A DNA stretch of 64,000 bases from Micromonospora sp. CB01531 (GCF_001905095.1 NZ_LWLS01000066.1:1-64000); one strand, 5' to 3'; counted from the stretch's first letter, positions 32,985 to 41,795 are shown. The notes: a model not told the origin generated them from the sequence alone. Made by a program: numbers and translations.

Positions 32985-33621
32985 TTATGAGCGCCCGGGC
33001 GCGGACGGCTGCGTGATGCAGTCCGGGGCAAGGCCACCTTGCCTTTCGCCCCAGCTCAGGCCCACGGCGGCTCGTAGCCGGACGAACGAGAAATCCCTGT
33101 GAGTCCTGCGGTTCGGCGGAATGCCGATCTTGGCACGGCGAGCGATCTCCCCGCGGCTGATGCCCAGCCGCTGGGCGATGAGCTGTTCGGGGCGCAAGGG
33201 GCAGGGGCTCGTCGAAGTTGACCGAAACCTGGACGGGCCAGGGGCTTTCGGGAGGGGACGGGGCGAGCAGTTCCCAGCATGAGTCCCGCTTTAGGGCGAA
33301 CCGGTTGCGCCGGGCGATCAGCGGGTCGAGAAGGACGCGGGCGATGAGGGTTGAGGAGTTGCCGGAGTAGTCCTCCAGAAGGTTCGGATCCAGGTACCGG
33401 ACCGGGAGGCGATCGGGAAGGGTGTTCTTGCTGGTGCGGTCGCAGGAAACGCAGGCGACCAGGAGCCAGATGTCGGGGAGTTTGCCGTTGGCATTGACGC
33501 GGAACTTCCCGTCGCCGATGGCGGCGAGGCCGGAATGGCAGTGGACGCAGCGGAACACGAGCAGGGGAAGGCGCGTGCGCGGAAGGGCCCAGGGCAGCAC
33601 GATGTGAGGACGCGTAGACAT
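32985..33621 (-). pseudogene. DUF1062 family protein, frameshifted
   Basis: From ATG 33621 the protein reads FRCVHCHSGLAAIGDGKFRV then NANGKLPDIWLLVACVSCDR. This is the DUF1062 zinc-ribbon-like start with two CxxC pairs. Near 33200 the frame breaks; the expected C terminus (RPEQLIAQRLGISRGEIARRAKIG, an S4-like RNA-binding segment) continues in another frame to 32985. The total length is not a multiple of three, consistent with a one-base indel. It may be a sequencing error or a real lesion. Confidence 0.7.
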
Positions 33622-34018
33622 GATCTCTCTAAGAACCTGACGGTAGGCATGGGCAAAGAGCCGACGGCGACGTCGGCGACCGATGCACGGGGAAGGTGTC
33701 GGGTCTAGAGAGCAGGCGGCGTCACGCGGGGTGAAGTCCTCTCGTGAGTGGGTCAGAGAAGAAGATCCAGTTACAAGGTACGGCGGGACGGGCTGGCGAG
33801 GCGACCCATTTTGTCCTGGTGGCGAGCACTGAGGGGCGGGGTCGGCGAGCCGGGCGTCGACCATGCGCCGGTCGCCTGAGCATCGCCGCCTTCGAAAGTG
33901 CGACGTTAAGCTTTCTGGTCAACAGGGCATCCGCATCAGCCGTCGCTCAGGGAGCGCTCTGACGGGCGAAACCGGGGGGCGGAGGGATCGGCCGCGGCGA
34001 GAGATTTCTCCGGGGCCG
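33622..34018. other. Non-coding stretch upstream of the ECF42 operon
   Basis: No gene or repeat recognised. It separates the DUF1062 start from the ECF42-type promoter. Confidence 0.45.
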
Positions 34019-34045
34019 TGTCGATCCGCGGGCCGCTCGTTCGAC
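34019..34045 (+). promoter_or_regulatory. ECF42-type promoter
   Basis: TGTCGA (34019-34024), a 17-base spacer, then CGAC (34042-34045). The published ECF42 pattern is a TGTCGA -35 element with a CGA/TC -10 element. The match lies about 50 bases before the DGPF-type gene that is normally co-regulated with ECF42, so direct autoregulation of this operon is likely. Confidence 0.7.
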
Positions 34046-34094
34046 GTTAGGGTGCGAGGGTCGAGAGGCGGCCCCGCCGAACGAGGAGAACGCG

Positions 34095-34466
34095 ATGCCG
34101 AAGTACCTGCTGATCATGCGGGGCACCGACGAGTCGAACGCGGCCATGATGGCCAACATCGACGAGATGATGGCCACGACCCGCCAGTTCATCGAGGAGA
34201 TGGTCAAGGCCGGCGTTCTCCTCGCGGCGGAAGGGCTGGACGATCCGGGCCAGGGCGTCGTGGTCGACTTCAGCGGCGAGGCCCCGGTGGTCACGGACGG
34301 GCCATACGGCGAGACCAAGGAACTGTTCGGAGGCTTCTTCCTGCTCGACGTCGCCTCGAAACAGGAGGCGGTCGAGTGGGCCAAGCGGGTCCCGGCGGCC
34401 CGCGGGTCCAAGATCGAGGTCCGGCGGGTGCCCGGGAGCGACGAGGTCCCGCAGGTCCACGAGTGA
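34095..34466 (+). CDS. YCII/DGPF-domain protein
   Basis: A 123-residue YCII-like protein. It starts PKYLLIMRGTDESNAAMM and contains the family hallmark VVTDGPYGETKELFGGFFLL, followed by KQEAVEWAKRVPAARG. DGPF-domain proteins are the conserved neighbours of ECF42 sigma factors. An ECF42-type promoter lies about 50 bases upstream and the sigma gene follows after 43 bases, so the pair forms one operon. The catalytic role of this family is unproven. Confidence 0.9.
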   Translation: MPKYLLIMRGTDESNAAMMANIDEMMATTRQFIEEMVKAGVLLAAEGLDDPGQGVVVDFSGEAPVVTDGPYGETKELFGGFFLLDVASKQEAVEWAKRVPAARGSKIEVRRVPGSDEVPQVHE

Positions 34467-34509
34467 TCGTCAAGGACTGGGCCGGGCGCGAGAGCAACGG
34501 CCAGATCTG

Positions 34510-35736
34510 ATGGATACGGCCGATGTCGAGGCCGTCTGGCGGATCGAGTCGGCGCGGATCGTCGCCGCGCTGACCCGGTTCACCGGCGATTTCGGGCTGG
34601 CTGAGGACGCGGCCCAGGAGGCGGTGGCCGAGGCGCTGGTGTCGTGGCCGCTCGCCTCTCCGGCGAATCCGGCCGGCTGGCTGATGGCCACGGCCCAGCG
34701 GCGGGCGATCGACGCGATCCGCCGCCGGACCGCCCTCCAGGACCGATACGCCCTGATGGCGGCCGACTTGGCGGTCAACTCGACGGTTGACGAAGAAATC
34801 GATCCCGACAAGATCGATGACGACGTGCTTGCGCTGATGTTCATCAGCTGCCACCCGGTGCTCTCCCCCGAGGCCCGGGTGGCGCTGACCCTGCGCGTGG
34901 TCGCCGGCCTGACCAGCGAAGAGATCGCCCGCGCGTTCCTCGTACCCGTGCCGACCGTGCAGGCCCGCATCACCCGGGGCAAGAAGACGATCGCGGCGGC
35001 CGGGGTGCCGTTCGAGCTGCCGCCGGCTGCCGAGCGTCGGGAGCGGCTGGGCGGTGTGCTCAGCGTCATCTACGTGATCTTCACCGAGGGGTCGACGGCC
35101 ACGTCGGGCGACCGGCTGCTGCGCCCCGACGTCGCGTACGAGGCGATCCGGCTGGCCCGCACGCTGGCCGCGCTGCAACCGGACGAGCCGGAGGTGCACG
35201 GCCTGCTCGCGTTGTGCGAGCTGACGGCCGCGCGCTTCCCGGCCCGGACCGGCCCGGACGGCTCGCCGATCCTGCTCGAGGACCAGGACCGGCGGCGGTG
35301 GGACATCTCGGCGATCCGCCGTGGGCTGGCCGCGCTGGCCAAGGCATCGACTCGCGGCCTCGGCCCCTACGGCCTGCAGGCCGCGATCGCCGCCACCCAC
35401 GCGTCGGCACCGTCGGTCGAGGCAACCGACTGGGACCGGATCGTCGTGCTCTACGAGGCACTCGGCCGGGTCGCACCCTCGCCGGTGGTCGAGCTCAACC
35501 GGGCCGTCGCCGTCGCCATGGCCTCGGGCCCGGCGCAAGCCCTGGCCATCGTGGACGAGCTGATCGCCTCGGACCGGCTCCCCGGTTCGCATCTGGTCCC
35601 GACCGTACGCGGTGAGCTGCTGGCCCGGCTCGGACGGCGACCGGAAGCGCGCGCCGAGCTGGAGCTGGCGGCCCGGCTGTGCGCCAACCAACGCGAACGC
35701 TCAGTGCTGCTGCGCAAGGCGGCCACGCTGAGCTGA
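34510..35736 (+). CDS. ECF42-type RNA polymerase sigma factor
   Basis: A 408-residue sigma factor, far longer than the usual 180. Region 2 spans about 8-75 (RIVAALTRFTGDFGLAEDAA, then PAGWLMATAQRRAIDAIRRR). Region 4 spans about 115-165 (LSPEARVALTLRVVAGLTSE, then EIARAFLVPVPTVQARITRG). The remaining about 230 residues form the TPR-like C-terminal extension of ECF42 (VIYVIFTEGSTAT; YGLQAAIAATHA; GELLARLGRRPEARAELELA), which is required for activity in this group. No anti-sigma gene is present, as expected. Confidence 0.92.
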   Translation: MDTADVEAVWRIESARIVAALTRFTGDFGLAEDAAQEAVAEALVSWPLASPANPAGWLMATAQRRAIDAIRRRTALQDRYALMAADLAVNSTVDEEIDPDKIDDDVLALMFISCHPVLSPEARVALTLRVVAGLTSEEIARAFLVPVPTVQARITRGKKTIAAAGVPFELPPAAERRERLGGVLSVIYVIFTEGSTATSGDRLLRPDVAYEAIRLARTLAALQPDEPEVHGLLALCELTAARFPARTGPDGSPILLEDQDRRRWDISAIRRGLAALAKASTRGLGPYGLQAAIAATHASAPSVEATDWDRIVVLYEALGRVAPSPVVELNRAVAVAMASGPAQALAIVDELIASDRLPGSHLVPTVRGELLARLGRRPEARAELELAARLCANQRERSVLLRKAATLS

Positions 35737-35849
35737 CTTCTCCAGCTCGGCCAGCCGGGACTCAAGCGCCGCCCGGATGCCGTCGATCGCGTCGGCCATG
35801 TCGCGGCTGATCCCCGAATCCGGACGGCGGGAGCGCGACGAACCCGGGC

Positions 35850-36001
35850 CTGACGACGAGGACTTCGTCGTCCAGACGGCCACCACCCGCCCGACCAAGC
35901 TCAGCCAGCCCTTCACCCGCTGGTCCATCCGCAAACTGCTCGCCTACCTGCGCAAGGTGCACGGCCGGGTGATCCGCATCGGCCGCGAGGCCCTGCGCTA
36001 A
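35850..36001 (+). mobile_element. IS630-family transposase fragment (internal)
   Basis: The frame contains TKLSQPFTRWSIRKLLAYLR then KVHGRVIRIGREALR and a stop. This is the second helix-turn-helix of IS630-type transposases, just before the DDE catalytic domain. The N-terminal HTH and the whole catalytic domain are missing. It is a decayed insertion sequence with no visible terminal repeats. Confidence 0.65.
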
Positions 36002-36064
36002 CCCCGGGCCCAGTTGCGCCCGCAGGAGCGCGCGCACAACCGACATGCGTCACAAGTGCGCGTT

Positions 36065-36838
36065 TTACGCGTTCGGGTCCCAGTCTGCGAGCTGCTCCAT
36101 CGGCTCGGTGTCGCCGGTGGTCTCCAGGCCGTCGAGCGGGACGCGCGCGTAGAAGTAGAGGACCAGTTCGCTCGCTGCGCCTCGCATCGCCATGTCGCCC
36201 GGCTCCGCGTCGGCGGCGAGGTCGTCGCAGCGGACGCCGTCGGCGTTGAGGGTCAGGCGCCAGGAGCGGCCCTCGGTCGTGTGCAGGTCGATGGTCGCCG
36301 GCTTGAACGGCCAGGGGACGGTCGTCGCCGAGACGGTCGTCAGGAACTCGTCGACGCCCTCGACCGCGACGTCCGTCGGCAGCGGCTGTGCGGCCCCCTG
36401 GGTGAGCTGGGCGTCGTAGGTGTGGACGGCGATCTCCTGGATCTGGTGCCGGGCCACGGCTCCGCTGGTCTCCGGGGCCTGCGAGCGGCCCCACCAGGTC
36501 CAGCAGCCGCGGTCCGGGCCGGCCTCGCGCATCGCGTCGAGCATGAGCTCGGCCGACTCGGCGAGCCAGGCGTCCAGGGCTTCGCGGTCGCGGGGCGCGG
36601 TCGGGGCGCCCTTCGGGTCCGTCCTCGCCGGGGGCTCAGCGCCCGGGCCCGCCGCGATGATGGCGGCCTGGCGGCGGCGGCCGTCACCGAGGTGCTGCGC
36701 CAGTTCGCGCAGCGTCCAGTCCGGGCAGGTCGGGACCTGGACGTCAAGGTCGGGGGCGGACGCGATCGCGGCGCGGAACGCGGCCGAGCGGTCTTCGATC
36801 AGCCGCAGGACCTCGGGGAACTCCAAAATGTTTTGCAC
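36065..36838 (-). CDS. Mycothiol-dependent maleylpyruvate isomerase-fold protein
   Basis: A 257-residue protein of the DinB-like maleylpyruvate isomerase N-terminal family. The helix bundle starts RLIEDRSAAFRAAIASAP, with the conserved VPTCPDWTLRELAQHLGD. A metal-binding histidine set is suggested by AQHLGD and VARHQIQEIAVHTYD. The C-terminal about 80 residues (ATIDLHTTEGRSWRLTLNAD) are the MDMPI C-terminal domain. These enzymes are mostly found in mycothiol-producing actinobacteria; the substrate here is unknown. Confidence 0.85.
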   Translation of the reverse strand: MQNILEFPEVLRLIEDRSAAFRAAIASAPDLDVQVPTCPDWTLRELAQHLGDGRRRQAAIIAAGPGAEPPARTDPKGAPTAPRDREALDAWLAESAELMLDAMREAGPDRGCWTWWGRSQAPETSGAVARHQIQEIAVHTYDAQLTQGAAQPLPTDVAVEGVDEFLTTVSATTVPWPFKPATIDLHTTEGRSWRLTLNADGVRCDDLAADAEPGDMAMRGAASELVLYFYARVPLDGLETTGDTEPMEQLADWDPNA

Positions 36839-37035
36839 CTCGGTTGTGTATCACTGCGCTCCGGCCGCCGGGTAGCGAATTTGTCGGACGAACGCGTCGA
36901 CAGCCGGACGGAGCGCCGGCGCCGAAGCCCTGAAACTCCGCGCACTGCTCGCCGACGGCCGACCCTGGTGATGAGTTGTCGCGCCCGCGCCCGTCACACG
37001 TACAGCGGGACACGACGAGGCGGAAGGATGACGTG

Positions 37036-38049
37036 ATGGGTGCGGACACGCGGCTGGAGGAGCTGGGGGTGAGCGGGTTGGGCGGGAGCGGCCTGGGTGA
37101 GGTCGACGAGCCGGCGTTCTCGGGGCTGGCGCAGCGGCACCGGCGGGAGCTGCACGTGCACTGCTATCGGATGCTCGGGTCGTTCGAGGACGCCGAGGAC
37201 ACCGTGCAGGAGACGTTTCTCCGTGCGTGGCGGCGGCGGGAGACCTTCGAGGGGCGGTCGACGTTCCGGGCTTGGCTGTACCGGATCGCCACCAACGCCT
37301 GCCTGGACCTGCTCGCCAAGCGCCGCCCGGAGCCTGCGACCGGCGGTGAGGTGCTGTGGCTGCAGCCCTATCCGGACCGGCTGCTCGACGAGCTGCCCGC
37401 GGGCGACGCGGACGAGCCGGAGACCGTCGCCGTCGCGCGGGAGACGATCGAGCTGGCGTACCTGGTCGCAGTCCAGCACCTCGCGCCGCGCCCGCGGGCC
37501 GTGCTGATCCTGCGGGACGTGCTCGGCTGGCCGGCGAAGGACGTCGCGGAGCTCCTCGGGGATTCCGTCAACTCTGTGAACAGCGCGCTGCAGCGGGCCC
37601 GCGCCGGCATGCGGGAGCACCTGCCCGCCGAGCGGCAGGACTGGACCGGCGGCGAGGAGGACACCCGGACGCGCGAGCTGGTGCGCCGCTACACCGACGC
37701 CAGTGTGGCCACGGACGTCGACGGGCTCGCCGCGCTCCTGCGGGACGACGTCCGGTTCTCGATGCCGCCCATGCCGGGCCTGTACGTCGGCCGCGACGCG
37801 GTGGTGAACGACTGGGTCGAGGACGGCTTCGAGGGCATGAAGCACATGCGCGCCGTCCTCACCTGCGTGAACCGGCAGCCCGCTGTCGCGTTCTACCTGT
37901 GGCGGAAGCGGGAGGGTGCGTACCTGCCGCTGACGATCGACGTCCTGCGTATCAGCGGCGGGGCGATCACCGAGATCGTCACGTTCCACGACGACCAGTT
38001 CCCGCGGCTCGGGCTACCGGAGCGCCTACCAGCGCAGGGCACGGAGTAG
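37036..38049 (+). CDS. ECF sigma factor with SnoaL-like C terminus (TIGR02960 type)
   Basis: A 337-residue sigma factor from ATG 37036. Region 2 is LHVHCYRMLGSFEDAEDTVQ then FRAWLYRIATNACLDLLAKR. Region 4 is RPRAVLILRDVLGWPAKDVA then ELLGDSVNSVNSALQRARAG. The C-terminal part (RELVRRYTDASVATDVDGLA to FHDDQFPRLGLP) is an NTF2/SnoaL-like domain. The layout resembles the sigma-70 X5 (TIGR02960) group. It is divergent from the mycothiol-enzyme-like gene. No anti-sigma partner is adjacent. Confidence 0.9.
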   Translation: MGADTRLEELGVSGLGGSGLGEVDEPAFSGLAQRHRRELHVHCYRMLGSFEDAEDTVQETFLRAWRRRETFEGRSTFRAWLYRIATNACLDLLAKRRPEPATGGEVLWLQPYPDRLLDELPAGDADEPETVAVARETIELAYLVAVQHLAPRPRAVLILRDVLGWPAKDVAELLGDSVNSVNSALQRARAGMREHLPAERQDWTGGEEDTRTRELVRRYTDASVATDVDGLAALLRDDVRFSMPPMPGLYVGRDAVVNDWVEDGFEGMKHMRAVLTCVNRQPAVAFYLWRKREGAYLPLTIDVLRISGGAITEIVTFHDDQFPRLGLPERLPAQGTE

Positions 38050-38339
38050 GCCCGGTGTGGACGCGCGCGCCGCGGTGGCGCGCGTGTCGCGGTGGTCGCG
38101 GCGCAGTGGTGCGACGCGTTCGTCACCCGCGGGCGGGTGCAGCTGGAGCTGCGCGACGGCGAGCCCGGGCCGGTCCTCGGACGCGACGCCGGGTTCTGGC
38201 CCCGTGGCACCGGCGTCCGCGCCCTGCGGACCCCGGCCGTCGCACGGCGAGGGCGCGCATCGTCGCCCCCAGGGCCAGGACCGTCACAAGCCGGTCAACA
38301 CACCCTGTACGCCAGTTACCGAATGATGGAGGAAAGGAC

Positions 38340-38795
38340 ATGGACAGCATGAATGACACCGGGGCCGTCGCAGGCCCGGCATCGGGCCAGGCCAGCCACA
38401 CCCACCGACTCCGCGGGCTCGCCGTCACCGGCGTCATCGCCACGCTCGCAGCGATGGTGGCCACCACCCTCGCCGCTGCGCTCGCCCAGGCCGTTGGCGT
38501 CGACTTCGAGGTGCCCGATGGTGGCGAGACGATCCCGTTGCCCGGGTTCGCCGTCGTGACCGGCTTCTTCTCGGTCGTGGGCGTCGTCATTGCCGCCGCT
38601 CTTCTTCGTTGGAGCGCTCGCCCCGCCGAGCGATTCGTCTGGACGGCAGTGTCGCTGACCGCGATCTCGTTTGTCCCGCCCCTCCTCTCGGAGGCAAACA
38701 CCGTCACCACCACCGTCCTCCTCGGGCTACACCTCGTCCCTGCGGCGGTGATGATCCCCACCCTGACGCGGCGCCTCCGCACCCGGACCGCTTGA
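38340..38795 (+). CDS. DUF6069 family membrane protein
   Basis: A 151-residue protein with four transmembrane helices: GLAVTGVIATLAAMVATTLA, FAVVTGFFSVVGVVIAAALL, FVWTAVSLTAISFVPPLL and TTTVLLGLHLVPAAVMIPTL. The motif VDFEVPDGGETIPLPGFAVV in the first loop is characteristic of DUF6069. ATG 38340 has a strong GGAGGAAAGG site upstream. It follows the SnoaL-type sigma factor after about 290 bases and may be in its regulon. Function unknown. Confidence 0.8.
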   Translation: MDSMNDTGAVAGPASGQASHTHRLRGLAVTGVIATLAAMVATTLAAALAQAVGVDFEVPDGGETIPLPGFAVVTGFFSVVGVVIAAALLRWSARPAERFVWTAVSLTAISFVPPLLSEANTVTTTVLLGLHLVPAAVMIPTLTRRLRTRTA

Positions 38796-38929
38796 CGATC
38801 CGGCAACGGGACAACGCGCGCCGCAAGGGCGTGCGCGAGCGCACTAGAGATCTTGAATGGTTGGGTTGAGTCGGGCTCCGGGGTGAGGCCGGTGTGGGCG
38901 AGGAAGTCGGTAACTGCCGTTGGCGGCCC

Positions 38930-39057
38930 GGGGTCTCTCGGCGGGCCACCTCTGGCGCGGTCACACCCTCGGCGAACCAGTCAGCCGTCTGATGCCGTAC
39001 CACCTCTCGTCTGGCCCGCCCTTGCGCGGTCAGGCCGCCAACGTCGGGATACCTCAT
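38930..39057 (-). mobile_element. IS630-family transposase N-terminal fragment
   Basis: From ATG 39057 the minus strand reads RYPDVGGLTAQGRARREVVR then HQTADWFAEGVTAPEVARR. This is the first helix-turn-helix of IS630-type transposases. After that the frame becomes unrelated (AVTDFLAHTGLTPEP). It is on the opposite strand from the internal fragment at 35850, so the two are not one simple deletion product. Confidence 0.6.
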
Positions 39058-39153
39058 CCCTCCGGCCCGCAAGAGGCCATCGGAGCGCCGTTACGCAGAC
39101 ATGCCGGAGCGATATCGATCAACCCGACGATCTGTAGTCGGCGAAGCGGCCAG

Positions 39154-39186
39154 AGGCCGGTGTCGGATCACGTCCGACACCGGCCT
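39154..39186 (-). terminator. Strong hairpin terminator after the transporter operon
   Basis: A perfect 14-base stem (AGGCCGGTGTCGGA, 39154-39167, with its complement at 39173-39186) closes a five-base loop. It lies 32 bases after the stop of the ATPase-permease gene on the minus strand. This is the clearest terminator in the window and marks the edge of the catabolic island. Confidence 0.8.
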
Positions 39187-39217
39187 TCACCGGACAGATT
39201 CTGCGCACGTCCTGTGA

Positions 39218-41728
39218 TTATTCAGGGTTCGAAACGACGGCCTTCGAGGCTGCCCGACGCTGCGCCTGAGCGAACACGCCGGTGGCGGCCAGGGCCATCA
39301 GACCAGGTAGCCAGTACTGCCAGGCCTGCGAGAGCTCGGCGAAGACGGCAGTCGTTTGGGTGACCTGGAGCAGCACCACGCCGAGCAGTGCGCCGAAGAA
39401 GCTGCCGCGACCGCCGAAGACTGAGGCACCTCCCAGGACGATGGCAGTGATGCTGGCCAGCGTGTAGGACGTGCCGGCGGTGGGGTCGCCGACGCCGATC
39501 TGTGCCATCAGCAAGAACGCCCCAAGCAGCGTGCACAGCGCGGACGCGATGTACGCCGAGAGGTACACCGCTCCCACGGGCACACCGCGGCGGTGCGCTG
39601 CCTCGTGGTCGGAGCCGGTGCCGCGCAGGCGCAGCCCGGCGAGTGTGCGTCGGGAGGCACGCTCAAGCAGGAGCAGCATCGCGACGCCGGCCAGGATCAC
39701 CCAGGGGACCGGACCGATCTTCGCGGTCAGGAACGACATGATCGGAGCTGCGATGGTGCCGCCTGGGGTGTCGCGCATGAGCAGCGACAACCCCTGCAGG
39801 CCGGTGTAGGTGACCAGGGTCGCCACGACCGGCGTGACTGCGGCGAACCTGACCAGGGCGCCGTTGAGTAACCCGACTGCCAAGGCGAGCGCGACCATCA
39901 ATGCGATGCCGATGAGCCACCATGTCAGGCCCACACCGTCACGTAGGTAGAAGGAGGCGACGACGACGAGGGCGCCGCAGAGCGGTCCGACCGAGAGGTC
40001 GATTCCGCCGGTCAGCATCACGAACAGCTGTCCTGCTGCCAGGAAGATCAGCGGTGCGATCAGGCCCAGCATGCTGGAGATGTTAAAGCTCGACAGGAAC
40101 CGGTCGCTTTGGCCGATGCCGACCAGTGTGAGCGCTGCGATGGCCAGCAACAGGAATGCGCTGGGGCCCTGCTCGCTGGTCAGCAGCCTGGTCAGCCGGC
40201 CGACGCGCCGCTTGTCGGAGCGTGGTGCGGAGGCATCGCGGTTGGACCCGGCTTCGGTCAGTGAGGCAGCGGTGATGGCGTGGTCGGTGACCTCGTCCCC
40301 GACGAGCTCGGCGACCACCGTTCCCCGGGAGAACACCAGCACGCGGTCGCAGAGGCCGGCGAGCTCCACGTTGTCGGAGCTCAGCACGACCACTGGCACG
40401 CCGGCATTGGCGTGGCCGCGAAGGCGGTGGTAGATGTCCGAGCGGACGCCGACGTCGATGCCCTGGGTGGGCTCGTCGCAGAGCAGCACCGTGGGCTCGG
40501 AGAGGAGGGCACGCCCGAGCACGACCTTCTGCTGGTTGCCGCCTGACAGGGTCTTCACGGCGGTGTCTGCCGACGGGGTCTTGATGCCCATCTCGGCGAT
40601 TGTCCGGCGCACCAGTTCGTGCTCCTGCGACAGCCGGATCACGCCCTTGTTGGCGGATTGTGCAGTTGCGGCGATCGATAGGTTCTCCCCCACCGAGTGG
40701 ATCGGTGCCAGGCCTTCGACGTGCCGTTCCTGGGGCATCAGCACGATTCCGGAGGCACGTGCCGCCCGTGGGGTGCGAAGATCAGCGGGTTTGCCGTCCA
40801 CCTGTACGTGTCCGCTGCCGGCGATGGCGCCGCCGAGGGCACGGATGAACTCCCGCTGGCCGTTGCCTTCGACGCCTGCCAGGCCGAGGATCTCGTTGCG
40901 CCGGACGTCGACGTCGACGCCCTTCAGTCCGGGGGCACGCAGGCCGCGCACGTGCAACACCGGCTCTCCCAGCGCCTGCGCGCGGTCCGGGAACATCGCG
41001 TCGACCTCTCGTCCCGCGACGCGCGTGATGATCTCCTGCTCGGTGACCTCCGCGGCGTTGTAGGTGCCCCGGATCTGCCCGTCTCGCAGGACGGTGATGC
41101 GGTCGGCCAGGGCGAGCACGTCTGGCAGCCGGTGGCTGATGTAGACGATGCCGACGCCGGTGGCTGCCAGTCTCCGTATCTGGGTGAAGAGCTGTTCGGT
41201 CTCTGCTGCCATGAATGGTTCGGTCGGCTCGTCGAAGATCACTACCTGTGGGTCGCAGGCGAGTGCGCCGCAGATCTCCACCGCCTGCTTTTCGGCGAGG
41301 GTGAGGGTCTCCACCCGCGCCTCGGGGCGGATGGGCATGCCCATTGGTTCCAACCGTTTGCGTGCCCATTCGGTCGCCTTTGAGAACGGTGGCCGCTTCC
41401 GGGTCGGCACGGAGAGCATCAGGTTCTCGGTGACGGTGAGGTCGGGCAGCAGCGCGGGATGCTGGAACGCGATGGACAGCCCGAGTTCCCGCGCGGCTAC
41501 CGGCGATACCTCGGTGATCTTTTGGCCGTCGATCTGGATCGAGCCGCTGTCGGGCACGAGGGCGCCGGATGCCACGCTCATGAGCGTCGACTTGCCGGCT
41601 CCGTTGCCTCCCACGAGCGCGTGGATCTCACCGGGCCGGACATCGAAGTCGACGGAGTTCAGTGCCAGTACGCCGGGAAAGCGTTTGGTGACACCTTTCA
41701 TCACCAGCAACGGCGTGCGCTCCACCAT
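39218..41728 (-). CDS. Ribose-type ABC importer: tandem ATPase fused to permease
   Basis: An 836-residue fusion. Residues about 5-245 are ATPase domain 1 with Walker A VGGNGAGKSTLM and Walker B VVIFDEPTEPF; its signature is unusual (LTLAEKQAVEI). Residues about 250-500 are domain 2, which as in RbsA has a degenerate Walker A (AGVEGNGQREFI) but a good signature TLSGGNQQKVVLG and Walker B VLLCDEPTQGIDV. Residues about 515-825 are an RbsC-type permease with 8-10 helices (QLFVMLTGGIDLSVGPLCGA). In most systems these are separate proteins. The start lies 67 bases after the binding-protein gene, across a hairpin. It should power sugar-type import. Confidence 0.93.
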   Translation of the reverse strand: MVERTPLLVMKGVTKRFPGVLALNSVDFDVRPGEIHALVGGNGAGKSTLMSVASGALVPDSGSIQIDGQKITEVSPVAARELGLSIAFQHPALLPDLTVTENLMLSVPTRKRPPFSKATEWARKRLEPMGMPIRPEARVETLTLAEKQAVEICGALACDPQVVIFDEPTEPFMAAETEQLFTQIRRLAATGVGIVYISHRLPDVLALADRITVLRDGQIRGTYNAAEVTEQEIITRVAGREVDAMFPDRAQALGEPVLHVRGLRAPGLKGVDVDVRRNEILGLAGVEGNGQREFIRALGGAIAGSGHVQVDGKPADLRTPRAARASGIVLMPQERHVEGLAPIHSVGENLSIAATAQSANKGVIRLSQEHELVRRTIAEMGIKTPSADTAVKTLSGGNQQKVVLGRALLSEPTVLLCDEPTQGIDVGVRSDIYHRLRGHANAGVPVVVLSSDNVELAGLCDRVLVFSRGTVVAELVGDEVTDHAITAASLTEAGSNRDASAPRSDKRRVGRLTRLLTSEQGPSAFLLLAIAALTLVGIGQSDRFLSSFNISSMLGLIAPLIFLAAGQLFVMLTGGIDLSVGPLCGALVVVASFYLRDGVGLTWWLIGIALMVALALAVGLLNGALVRFAAVTPVVATLVTYTGLQGLSLLMRDTPGGTIAAPIMSFLTAKIGPVPWVILAGVAMLLLLERASRRTLAGLRLRGTGSDHEAAHRRGVPVGAVYLSAYIASALCTLLGAFLLMAQIGVGDPTAGTSYTLASITAIVLGGASVFGGRGSFFGALLGVVLLQVTQTTAVFAELSQAWQYWLPGLMALAATGVFAQAQRRAASKAVVSNPE

Positions 41729-41750
41729 GTGGGTCCGTCCTTTCCTCCGT

Positions 41751-41784
41751 GCCGGCCGCGAGCGGTGTTGCTGTCGCGGCCGGC
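41751..41784 (-). promoter_or_regulatory. Intergenic hairpin between binding protein and ATPase genes
   Basis: GCCGGCCGCGA (41751-41761) and TCGCGGCCGGC (41774-41784) form a perfect 11-base stem with a 12-base loop. In ABC operons such a hairpin after the binding-protein gene usually stabilises its transcript or partly terminates it, giving more binding protein than ATPase. No U tract follows. Confidence 0.55.
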
Positions 41785-41795
41785 AGGAGACCTGA

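Noticed and set aside
36976-37989. Long minus-strand frame antisense to the SnoaL-tailed sigma factor
   Set aside because: Rich in His/Arg/Pro repeats typical of antisense frames in high-GC genes; no domain.
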